NCBI GenBank assembly: GCA_030145945.1
Contig: JASLDK010000413.1
Coordinates: 1 to 19,823 of the forward strand
Length of the DNA: 19,823 bases
Direction: 5' to 3'
Source: Nocardioides sp.
Lineage (GTDB): Bacteria > Actinomycetota > Actinomycetes > Propionibacteriales > Nocardioidaceae
Within the stretch, counting starts at the first letter, position 1. Every line of letters starts with the position of its first letter. Position numbers and translations under genes: made by a program. Shown piece after piece: positions 1 to 6,256 of the stretch. The notes beneath the pieces are model-generated. The model saw only the letters and a program-made list of their open reading frames with translations. It ran no database searches and was not told the origin of the DNA.

Positions 1-411
1 GAGGCCGAGAAGGCCCGCCGTGTCGCGGAGGCGGAGGCCACCCGCGCCGAAGGTGAGGCGCAGGCCGCCGCGACCCTCGCCGTCGGCCAGGCCGAGGCGG
101 AGGCGATGGACAAGCGCGCCGAGGCGTTCGCGCACTACAACGACGCCGCCGTCCTGCAGATGCTGATCGAGGTGCTGCCGCAGATCGCCAAGGAGGTCGC
201 CTCGCCGATCGCCGCGATCGACCAGCTCACCGTGCTCTCCACCGACGGTGCGGGCGCCCTGCCCAAGCAGGTCACCGACAACGTCACCCAGACCCTGCAG
301 ATGCTCAAGACGTCCACCGGTCTCGACCTCGAGTCGCTGATCAAGAAGTCGGTCGGCAAGGCTGCCGACGGCGCCGTGTCCGGCGAGCTGGACGGGACTC
401 CCTCCGCCTGA
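1..411 (+). CDS. Flotillin/SPFH-family protein, C-terminal part (5' end outside window)
   Basis: The reading frame is open from base 1 and ends with TGA at 409-411, so only the last 136 residues are present. The first 35 or so residues are Ala/Glu-rich heptad-like sequence (EAEKARRVAEAEATRAEGEA), the coiled coil typical of the flotillin C-terminal half. Next comes a conserved-looking block (LQMLIEVLPQIAKEVASPIAAIDQLTVLSTDG) that matches the flotillin end region. Flotillins are membrane-associated scaffolds of lipid microdomains; their SPFH domain is N-terminal and is not visible here. An internal ATG at 106 is not the true start, because the coding pattern continues upstream of it. The gene converges on the response regulator, and the junction is filled by palindromic repeats. 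Confidence 0.8.
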   Translation, partial: EAEKARRVAEAEATRAEGEAQAAATLAVGQAEAEAMDKRAEAFAHYNDAAVLQMLIEVLPQIAKEVASPIAAIDQLTVLSTDGAGALPKQVTDNVTQTLQMLKTSTGLDLESLIKKSVGKAADGAVSGELDGTPSA

Positions 412-415
412 CGCC

Positions 416-559
416 GACCCGGCACGAAGGAGCGCGCAAATACCGTCGACCCGGCAGAAAGTGGCTCGCAACGAGGCCAGTTTCTGCCGGGTCGACGCGT
501 TTCTGGCGCTAGTTTCTGCCGGGTCGGCGAGTTTTCGACGCTAGTTTCTGCCGGGTCGG
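416..559. repeat. Phased palindromic repeat array, locus 1 (32 bp period)
   Basis: The 13-base core TTTCTGCCGGGTC occurs forward at 481, 513 and 545, exactly 32 bp apart. Its reverse complement, GACCCGGCAGAAA, occurs at 448, with a degenerate copy (GACCCGGCACGAA) at 416, again exactly 32 bp away. The inner copies form a perfect 17 bp inverted repeat, 444-460 with 481-497. The 20 bp between them folds further: TGGCTCG at 462-468 pairs with CGAGGCCA at 472-479 with one bulge and a CAA loop, giving a hairpin of about 24 bp. The array fills the junction between two convergent genes, so it could act as a bidirectional terminator. No long T-run follows it here. A related array lies at 11388-11479. 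Confidence 0.85.
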
Positions 560-1311
560 AGGGGAGCGACCAGCCCGTGGTCGTAGGCGAACACGATCGC
601 GGCAGGGCGGTCCCGCAGTCCGAGCTTGGTGAAGATCCGACCGACATGGCTCTTCACGGTGAGCTCGGAGATGACCAGGTCGGCTGCGATCTCGCCGTTG
701 CTGCGTCCGATCGCCATGGCTCGCAGCACCTCCACCTCACGGGCGGTCAGCGCCGCGGTGCGGCCCTCGTCGGCACGACTCGGCGCGGGCGCGGATGAAC
801 GGAATCGCTCCAGCACGCGGCCGGTCACCGCAGGGTCGAGCCAGCTGCCGCCGCCCGCCACGGTCCGGACCGCCCGGATCAGGTCGTCGGCCGAGGAGTC
901 CTTGAGCAGGAAGCCCGCCGCACCGGCTCGCAATGCGCCCGAGAGCATCTCGTCGTCGTCGAAGGTCGTGAGCACCAGCACGGGAGGGCCGCAGCTCTCC
1001 ACGACGGCACGGGTCGCGGCGATGCCGTCGACCACCCGCATCCGCAGGTCCATCACGACGACATCGACACCCGCATCGACACCCGCGTCGACACCCGCGT
1101 CGACACCCGCGTCGACACCCGCATCGACGCCTCTGTTGCCGGCGAGTTCTGCCAGCGTCGCTGGGACCTCGGCGCCGTCGGTGCACTCGGCGACGATCTC
1201 GAATCCGTCGCGCCGGCGCAGGATCCGTCGCAACCCCGAACGCACCAGCTCCTGGTCGTCGACCAGCACGACGCGCACGGGGCCGGTGCCGGTGTCGGTG
1301 GTGTCGTTCAT
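541..1311 (-). CDS. NarL/LuxR-type response regulator
   Basis: This 256-residue protein has a receiver domain and a C-terminal LuxR helix-turn-helix. Visible receiver residues are the acidic pair D18-D19, the phospho-acceptor D88 (VVVMDLRM), the switch T115/T116 and K137 (FLLKDSS). The DNA-binding domain runs from about residue 186 (LTAREVEVLRAMAIGRSNGEIA) to about 248. It should be phosphorylated by the kinase directly upstream; its ATG overlaps the kinase TGA as ATGA, so the two are translationally coupled. Three things are odd. A (GVDA)n repeat sits at residues 61-83 between helix 2 and strand 3. The usual MPGMDG loop reads MRVVDG. The last residues (PGRN) and the TAG stop are encoded by a copy of the intergenic repeat. 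The target genes are unknown. Confidence 0.93.
   Translation of the reverse strand: MNDTTDTGTGPVRVVLVDDQELVRSGLRRILRRRDGFEIVAECTDGAEVPATLAELAGNRGVDAGVDAGVDAGVDAGVDAGVDVVVMDLRMRVVDGIAATRAVVESCGPPVLVLTTFDDDEMLSGALRAGAAGFLLKDSSADDLIRAVRTVAGGGSWLDPAVTGRVLERFRSSAPAPSRADEGRTAALTAREVEVLRAMAIGRSNGEIAADLVISELTVKSHVGRIFTKLGLRDRPAAIVFAYDHGLVAPLRPGRN
1063..1134 (-). repeat. In-frame 12 bp tandem repeat inside the receiver domain
   Basis: Five consecutive copies of the 12-mer (A/G)TCGACACCCGC run from 1063 to 1122, followed by a diverged sixth unit (ATCGACGCCTCT). On the coding strand they encode G-V-D-A repeats, response-regulator residues about 61-83, immediately before the buried strand carrying D88. 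The unit length is a multiple of three, so copy-number changes keep the frame. The array probably grew from the native GVDVVVMD segment. Confidence 0.9.
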
Positions 1312-2573
1312 CGTGCTCGGACCTTACCGGCGGGTCCGGCTCCGCTCGCCGTGCTTGCTCCCAGGGTGCGGCCGCAGGGGAGCTCCAGGCCCGCCCGTCC
1401 ACCCAGGCGTACGTCGACGCGCCACTCGCCGTCGAGGGGGCCGGCTTCGAGTGAGGCGCCCAGTTGGGCGGCCCGCGCCTGCATCCCGGCCAGTCCGGAG
1501 CCCAGTCCGTCGGATCGCGACCGTCCACTGGGCAGCGGATTGCTGATCAGGAGTCGAGCCTGCCCGCCGCTGACGACGAGCGCCATCCGCACGGGCGCCG
1601 AGGGTCCCGCGTGCTTGACCACGTTGGACAGCGACTCCTGGGCGATGCGATAGAGGCCGAGGCCTGCCGCAGCGGACAGGGACGCAGGCTCGCCCTGTTC
1701 GTCGTACTCCACTGCGAGGCCGGCGCCCGACATCTCCCGCACGAGTGCGGCGATGTCGCCGGCGCCGGGCAGGGCATGGCGCTCGGAGGCTCCCACGGAG
1801 CTCACGGCGCGACGGATGTCGCCCATGGCGCGGCGCCCGACCTGCTCGGCGTCGGCGAGCGCGGCGTCGATCTCGGCCACGGCCTCCGCGGTGTCCTCGG
1901 GGCCGGAGGCGTTACGCAGGTCGCGAAGGGCGTGCCGGGCGCCGGTGATCTGGAGCAGGGTCACGCTCAGCGAGTGCGCCACCAGATCGTGGATGTCGCG
2001 GGCGATCCGTTCGCGCTCGGCCGTGGTCGCCTGGTCCCAGGCCTGCTCGTGGGCCTTCCGCTCGGCGATGAGCGCCCGCATCTGCCACAGCAGCATCGAG
2101 CCGACGACGAAGCCGAGGAGCAGGACGAAGGTGTAGAGCGGGGCGCCCTGCAGGCCGGGGCCCAGGGCTGCGCCGATCAGGACCACCTGCGCGATGGCGG
2201 CGACGGACAGGCCCTCGCGGACACCGTCGCGGGCGGTGATCTCGGCCGTCGCGAGCGCGAGCATGGCCGGAGCGAAGTCGACGACGCCCTCGGGGGGACG
2301 GGCCAACAGCAGGCAGGCGGCGATCACCGTGCCGGAGATGTCAGCCCACCAGGGCAGCCACCGGCTGGTCGTGAACTGGAGCAGGGCGGAGGCCATCACC
2401 AGCGGAACGCAGACCAGCAGCGGGTCCAGCGGCCACAGTGCGTCGCGCACCGCGAGGCTGACCAGCACCGCCGCCACCTGCCCGAGGTGGGATGCCAGCG
2501 GCACCCACCAGGGATAGAGGATCTGGTGCCGGTCGAGGTTGGCCTCGATGCCGGCGCGCAACCAGCGCAGCAT
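1308..2573 (-). CDS. Membrane sensor histidine kinase, HisKA_3 (NarL/DesK-like)
   Basis: 421 residues. The N-terminal half has five or six hydrophobic segments (about residues 25-165), forming a membrane sensor with no large extracellular domain. It is followed by a short coiled linker and a HisKA_3 dimerisation box, ERERIARDIHDLVAHSLSV, with H195 as the phospho-acceptor. The HATPase domain shows an N box (QESLSNVVKHA, 312-322) and a G box (DGLGSGLAGM, 355-364). The last 45 or so residues are Gly/Ala-rich and probably disordered. The kinase would phosphorylate the response regulator whose start codon overlaps its stop. The ATG at 2571-2573 is preceded on the minus strand by TAGGCT (2585-2580), a good -10 only six bases away, so the transcript may be leaderless. 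The sensed signal is not deducible. Confidence 0.93.
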   Translation of the reverse strand: MLRWLRAGIEANLDRHQILYPWWVPLASHLGQVAAVLVSLAVRDALWPLDPLLVCVPLVMASALLQFTTSRWLPWWADISGTVIAACLLLARPPEGVVDFAPAMLALATAEITARDGVREGLSVAAIAQVVLIGAALGPGLQGAPLYTFVLLLGFVVGSMLLWQMRALIAERKAHEQAWDQATTAERERIARDIHDLVAHSLSVTLLQITGARHALRDLRNASGPEDTAEAVAEIDAALADAEQVGRRAMGDIRRAVSSVGASERHALPGAGDIAALVREMSGAGLAVEYDEQGEPASLSAAAGLGLYRIAQESLSNVVKHAGPSAPVRMALVVSGGQARLLISNPLPSGRSRSDGLGSGLAGMQARAAQLGASLEAGPLDGEWRVDVRLGGRAGLELPCGRTLGASTASGAGPAGKVRAR

Positions 2574-2579
2574 GTCCCC

Positions 2580-2628
2580 AGCCTAGGGAGCATCCCGAGT
2601 TCTGGCATCACGCCGTGGGAGGCGTCCC
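2580..2628. promoter_or_regulatory. Candidate promoter and paired dyads upstream of the kinase gene
   Basis: Two short palindromes of the same design, GGGAGCATCCC (2586-2596) and GGGAGGCGTCCC (2617-2628), lie 31 bp apart. They are just upstream of the putative kinase -10 (minus-strand TAGGCT, 2585-2580). Paired inverted repeats are common binding sites for NarL-type regulators, so autoregulation is plausible but unproven. No convincing -35 is visible. Confidence 0.35.
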
Positions 2629-2671
2629 GACTCCTCCCCAGGTAGGACGTCGAGTGCCTGCTGTCGTCCGA

Positions 2672-2700
2672 TGTCCACCGGCCCCGTCCGCGCCTACGGT
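2672..2700 (+). promoter_or_regulatory. Candidate promoter for the 2748 gene and P450
   Basis: TGTCCA at 2672-2677 and TACGGT at 2695-2700 are separated by 17 bp and fit actinobacterial -35/-10 patterns loosely. A transcript from here would begin near 2707. That supports a coding start at 2748 rather than at the ATG at 2703. Confidence 0.3.
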
Positions 2701-2747
2701 CGATGCATCCCCCCGAAACAGATCCGACAGAGAGGTCGGTGAGGACG

Positions 2748-3065
2748 ATGACCTGGACCGAGACCCATGCCCGCTGGCAGGCGCTGCGCGCCGTCGAGGA
2801 GCAGTTGGCGAAGGACGACAACCCGGTGCTGCCGTGGACCGAGGAACTCGCCGAGATCTTCGGCGACCGCGCCGGCCTGCTGGCCGCGCTGCGCTACCGG
2901 CTGCGGCTCGCGATGCACACCCAGCTCGACACCCACCTGCCGGAACGGGTGCTCGAGGAGCAGCGCCGGGTGCTGGTCGCCCGCGCCCGCGGCGTGCTGG
3001 CGGTGCTGGAGCCGCTGGACAACCAGCGCCCGGACGAGTTGGGTACGACGCATGCGGTCGCCTGA
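2748..3065 (+). CDS. Small protein of unknown function upstream of P450
   Basis: 105 residues from the ATG at 2748. GTG 2739 and ATG 2703 are in-frame alternatives. The chosen start has AGAGAGG (2729-2735) and GAGG (2741-2744) upstream and lies downstream of the candidate promoter. The protein is predicted to be mostly helical and soluble: MTWTETHARWQALRAVEEQL, then a DNPVLPWTEELAEIFGD segment, then a basic helical half ending ALEPLDNQ-like. No signal peptide, membrane segment or cysteines are seen. GC-rich third positions support real coding. Its end overlaps the P450 start by 14 bp, so the two are probably co-transcribed and coupled. I do not recognise the family and assign no function. Confidence 0.7.
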   Translation: MTWTETHARWQALRAVEEQLAKDDNPVLPWTEELAEIFGDRAGLLAALRYRLRLAMHTQLDTHLPERVLEEQRRVLVARARGVLAVLEPLDNQRPDELGTTHAVA

Positions 3066-4386
3066 TCTGGCACGTTCCCTCGACCTCCCTCGCTCCTTCA
3101 CGGCCTGGGCGCTGGCGCACGGGCTGCAGCGCACGTTGATCAAGCGTGCCGCCGGCAAGGGCGACCTGATCAGTCGCATGGTGATGGATCCCGAGCTGCG
3201 CGCCGACCCGTTCCCGGCGTACGAGGAACTGCGCTCGCGCGGGCGGATCAGCGCCAACAAGCTGATCTCGGCGAGCGTCGACCTCGGTGTCGTCAACGAG
3301 GTGCTGCGCAGTGACGCCTTCGGTACGGCGGGTGGGCAGGGCGAGCTGCCCGGACCGCTGCAGTGGCTGCACCACAAGGTGATCGACACGGACACCTTGG
3401 GGCCGGTCGATCCGCCGTCGATGCTGGCCGTGGACCCGCCGCTGCACACCCGCTATCGCAAACAGGTGGCGCGTGCGTTCACGGCTCGCAAGGTCGGCCG
3501 GATGGGCGATCGGGTCGCCGATGTCGCGACCGAGTTGCTCGACGGACTCGACGGCGCCGAGAGCTTCGACCTGATCGACCGCTACGCCTCGCAGCTCCCG
3601 GTCACCGTGATCGCCGACCTGCTCGGCGTCCGCGAGGAGGACCGGGGGCGTCTGCTCGCGCTCGGCAACGAGGCTGCGGTGACGCTCGACCCCGGCCTGT
3701 CCTGGACCCAGTTCCGCCGTGCCGAGAATGCGCTGCGCGAGATGCACGTCTGGTTCCGCGGCCATGTCGCCCGCCTCGCCGACAATCCCGGCGACGACCT
3801 GCTCAGCCAACTCACCCTCCTGGAGGGACCGGACAAGCTGGAGCCGGTCGAGCTGCACCAGGTCGGTCTCCTCGTGCTCGCGGCGGGTTTCGAGACCACG
3901 GTCAACCTGATCGGCAACGCCGTCGTGCTGCTCGACCAGCACCCCGACCAGGTCCGCTGGCTGCTCGACAACCCCGACGGCTGGGGCAACGCCGTCGACG
4001 AGGTGCTGCGCCACCAGTCGCCGGTCCAGCTGACCCTGCGGATCGCGCTGCGCGAGACCGAGGTCGCGGGCAAGGTGTTCGAGAAGGGCCACGGCATCCT
4101 GCTCTACCTCGGCGGCGCCAACCGCGACCCCGCGGTCTTCAGCGACCCGGCGGTCTTCGACGTCACCCGACCCAACGCCGACCAGCACGTCGCGTTCTCC
4201 GCCGGGGTGCACTTCTGTCTCGGTGCCAGTCTCGCCCGGCTGGAGGCGGCCGCCGCGCTGCGCGCCCTCTACGAGCGCCACCCCGACCTCCACGTCACGG
4301 GTACGCCGCAGCGACGGGGGACCCGTGTGCTCCGCGGTTTCGAACGGCTCCCCGTCAGCACCGGCGTACGGGTTGCTGCCCGCTGA
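3052..4386 (+). CDS. Cytochrome P450
   Basis: 444 residues from the ATG at 3052, a start inside the end of the preceding gene. The frame is open further upstream, but the coding pattern there belongs to the other frame. It is a soluble bacterial class I P450. The I-helix oxygen-activation motif is AGFETT (278-283), the K-helix ExxR is E317-V-L-R320, and the heme loop FSAGVHFCLGA (382-392) has C389 as the thiolate ligand. It would hydroxylate a hydrophobic substrate using electrons from a ferredoxin; the three-cysteine ferredoxin two genes downstream is a candidate partner. The AGFETTVN-type helix looks closer to CYP107-like enzymes than to the CYP153 alkane hydroxylases, so the substrate should not be assumed to be alkanes. 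No reductase is present in the window. Confidence 0.93.
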   Translation: MRSPDLARSLDLPRSFTAWALAHGLQRTLIKRAAGKGDLISRMVMDPELRADPFPAYEELRSRGRISANKLISASVDLGVVNEVLRSDAFGTAGGQGELPGPLQWLHHKVIDTDTLGPVDPPSMLAVDPPLHTRYRKQVARAFTARKVGRMGDRVADVATELLDGLDGAESFDLIDRYASQLPVTVIADLLGVREEDRGRLLALGNEAAVTLDPGLSWTQFRRAENALREMHVWFRGHVARLADNPGDDLLSQLTLLEGPDKLEPVELHQVGLLVLAAGFETTVNLIGNAVVLLDQHPDQVRWLLDNPDGWGNAVDEVLRHQSPVQLTLRIALRETEVAGKVFEKGHGILLYLGGANRDPAVFSDPAVFDVTRPNADQHVAFSAGVHFCLGASLARLEAAAALRALYERHPDLHVTGTPQRRGTRVLRGFERLPVSTGVRVAAR

Positions 4387-4403
4387 CCGTTGGCATCCAG
4401 CAA

Positions 4404-4463
4404 CTTTACAACTTCATCCCTCTTGTCAAACTGCTTTACAAGTCCTACCGTTCTGTCAAACGG
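4404..4463 (+). promoter_or_regulatory. Doubled 30 bp operator-like repeat before alkB
   Basis: Two adjacent 30 bp units (4404-4433 and 4434-4463) share 21 of 30 positions. CTTTACAA occurs at 4404 and 4434, and TGTCAAAC at 4424 and 4454. The two blocks are near-inverted versions of one another (TTGTAAAG versus TTGTCAAA), so the region is a chain of alternating half-sites. An AT-rich chain like this, overlapping a promoter, suggests a regulator site. The TetR protein encoded at the end of the same cluster is the obvious candidate. Confidence 0.65.
4423..4451 (+). promoter_or_regulatory. Promoter of alkB-rub
   Basis: TTGTCA (4423-4428), a 17 bp spacer and TACCGT (4446-4451) form a good -35/-10 pair embedded in the doubled operator. 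The expected start is near 4458, giving a leader of about 36 nt. A strong ribosome-binding site, AAGGAGG (4480-4486), lies seven bases before the ATG at 4494. Confidence 0.6.
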
Positions 4464-4493
4464 CACCGTCGCCGCGTGCAAGGAGGCAGGACC

Positions 4494-6002
4494 ATGACCG
4501 GAGCAGCCATCGGCTCGACGATCCCCGAGGGATCCACCGAGCAGTGGAAGGACAAGAAGCGCTACCTGTGGCTGTGGGGACTGATGGTCCCCGGCTTCGG
4601 GGTCCTGTTCGCGCTGGCCTACATCGCGTCGGGCGGCTGGTGGGGCTTCACCCTGGTCGCGCCGTTCCTGGTCAACTTCCTCATCCCGGCCTTCGACCTG
4701 ATGCTGGGCACGGACCAGAGCAACCCGCCGGACGAGGTCATCGAGCAGCTCGAGAACGACAAGTACTACCGCTGGGTCGTGTTCGCCTACGTGCCGCTCA
4801 TGTTCGCGCTCGTCTTCGCCGGCTACTACATCATCGGTGAGGGCAACCCGTTCGCCTGGCTGCTCAACCACGTCGGTCTCGGTGGCTGGGGCGATGCGCA
4901 CCTGAGCGCCAACCTGATGGCCGACCATCTCGAGCTGCCGTGGTGGGAGAAGGCGCTGTGGGCGCTCTCGATCGCGGGTGTCGTCGGCATCGGCATCAAC
5001 ACCGCGCACGAGTTGGGCCACAAGAAGGAGTCGCACGAGCGCTGGCTCGCCAAGATCACGCTCGCACCGACCTTCTACGGCCACTTCTACATCGAGCACA
5101 ACCGGGGGCACCACGTCCGCGTGGCCACACCGGAGGACCCGGCGTCCTCCCGCCTCGGTGAGAGCCTGTACGCCTTCTGGCCGCGCACGGTGTGGGGATC
5201 GCTGAAGAGCTCGTGGGAGGTCGAGGCCAAGCGCTACCGCCGCAAGGGCACGCACCCCTTCCACGTCGGCAACGACGTACTCAACGCCTGGGCCATGTCC
5301 GTCGTGCTGTGGGGTGCGGTGATCGCGCTCAACGGCTGGGGCGTTGCCGTCTACATCCCGATCACCGTCGTCTTCGGCTTCTCGCTGCTCGAGGTCGTCA
5401 ACTACCTCGAGCACTACGGCCTCAAGCGCCAGCGGGTCGGCGAGAAGCAGCGCTACGAGCGGGTGCTGCCCATGCACAGCTGGAACAGCAACAACATCGT
5501 CACCAACATCTTCCTCTACCACCTGCAGCGTCACAGCGACCATCACGCCAACCCGACCCGGCGCTACCAGGCGTTGCGTGACTTCAAGGAGTCGCCCGCC
5601 CTGCCGACCGGGTACGCCGGCATGATCAACCTCGCGCTCATCCCCCCGCTGTGGCGCAAGGTGATGGACCCCCGCGTGGTCGCGCACCTCGACGGTGACA
5701 TCACGCTGGCCAACATCAAACCGGGCAAGGAGGCGAAGTACCTCGCCAAGTTCCCGCCGCCGGTCGAGCACGCGCTCAAGACCGAGGACCTCTTCGCCCA
5801 GCAGTTCGTCGGCGAGGTGCTGGCGGCGAAGTGCCCGGGCTGCTCCTACGTCTATGAGGTCGCTGCGGGCGACGAGCACGAGGGTTTCGCCGCCGGCACC
5901 GCCTGGAAGGACATTCCCGACGACTGGTGCTGCCCCGACTGCGGGGTGCGCGAGAAGATCGACTTCGTTCCGTTCGACCCCGAGAAGGTGCAGGCTCAAT
6001 GA
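4494..6002 (+). CDS. alkB: AlkB alkane 1-monooxygenase fused to rubredoxin
   Basis: 502 residues, membrane-bound non-heme di-iron hydroxylase that converts n-alkanes to 1-alkanols. The four His clusters of AlkB are present: HELGHK (172-177), EHNRGHH (201-207), the NYLEHYG signature (303-309) and LQRHSDHH (344-351). Hydrophobic segments surround them, consistent with six transmembrane helices. After about residue 440 comes a complete rubredoxin domain with two CxxC iron ligands, C447/C450 (CPGC) and C480/C483 (CPDC), linked by a Pro/Lys-rich hinge near 405-440. AlkB-rubredoxin fusions are known in Actinobacteria (for example AlkW1 of Dietzia). The fusion delivers electrons in cis, so only a rubredoxin reductase is needed, and none is encoded in this window. 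The stop overlaps the ferredoxin start as ATGA. Confidence 0.96.
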   Translation: MTGAAIGSTIPEGSTEQWKDKKRYLWLWGLMVPGFGVLFALAYIASGGWWGFTLVAPFLVNFLIPAFDLMLGTDQSNPPDEVIEQLENDKYYRWVVFAYVPLMFALVFAGYYIIGEGNPFAWLLNHVGLGGWGDAHLSANLMADHLELPWWEKALWALSIAGVVGIGINTAHELGHKKESHERWLAKITLAPTFYGHFYIEHNRGHHVRVATPEDPASSRLGESLYAFWPRTVWGSLKSSWEVEAKRYRRKGTHPFHVGNDVLNAWAMSVVLWGAVIALNGWGVAVYIPITVVFGFSLLEVVNYLEHYGLKRQRVGEKQRYERVLPMHSWNSNNIVTNIFLYHLQRHSDHHANPTRRYQALRDFKESPALPTGYAGMINLALIPPLWRKVMDPRVVAHLDGDITLANIKPGKEAKYLAKFPPPVEHALKTEDLFAQQFVGEVLAAKCPGCSYVYEVAAGDEHEGFAAGTAWKDIPDDWCCPDCGVREKIDFVPFDPEKVQAQ

Positions 6003-6193
6003 AGATCGTTGCTGATCTGGACAAGTGCGAAGGACTCGGCATGTGCGAGTCCATGGCCAACGACTACTTCGAGGTCGACGAGGACACCGACCAGGTCATC
6101 ATCCTCAACGACACCCCCTCGGAGGAGGACCGGGCCCACGTCTACGCCGCGGTGCAGGCCTGCCCCGTTCTCGCCCTCACCCTCGAGGGCTGA
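5999..6193 (+). CDS. Small three-cysteine ferredoxin ([3Fe-4S] type)
   Basis: 64 residues from the ATG at 5999, which overlaps the alkB TGA (ATGA). The cluster ligands are C10 and C16 (KCEGLGMC) and C55 followed by Pro (ACPV). The position of the fourth ligand is taken by G12/L13, as in the [3Fe-4S] ferredoxins that serve actinobacterial P450s. The protein is acidic, as expected for an electron-transfer partner. It could reduce the P450 encoded at 3052, or take part in the AlkB electron chain; its tight coupling to alkB, which already carries a rubredoxin, makes the choice unclear. Spectroscopy would be needed to prove the cluster type. Confidence 0.9.
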   Translation: MKIVADLDKCEGLGMCESMANDYFEVDEDTDQVIILNDTPSEEDRAHVYAAVQACPVLALTLEG

Positions 6194-6243
6194 GCGGTGC
6201 TGCTCGCCGAGCGCACCCGAGCGCTGGTCGAGCGGGTCGCGAC

Positions 6244-6249
6244 TAACCT
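6244..6249 (+). promoter_or_regulatory. Candidate -10 for a leaderless tetR transcript
   Basis: TAACCT lies seven bases before the ATG at 6257, the spacing seen in leaderless actinobacterial genes. No ribosome-binding site precedes that ATG and no good -35 is visible. It would let the regulator be made independently of the alkB promoter. Confidence 0.4.
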
Positions 6250-6256
6250 GTCCAGC

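Noticed and set aside
416..559. CRISPR array
   Set aside because: The period is 32 bp with a core of about 13-20 bp, the copies appear in both orientations, and no cas genes are present. CRISPR repeats are longer, in one orientation, and have unique spacers of about 30 bp.
2608..4293. Long minus-strand frame over the P450
   Set aside because: The plus-strand frame carries the ExxR and heme motifs; the minus frame is a codon-bias shadow.
4269..5999. Long minus-strand frame over alkB
   Set aside because: Shadow of the AlkB-rubredoxin gene; no domains and an Asp/Val/Arg-rich composition.
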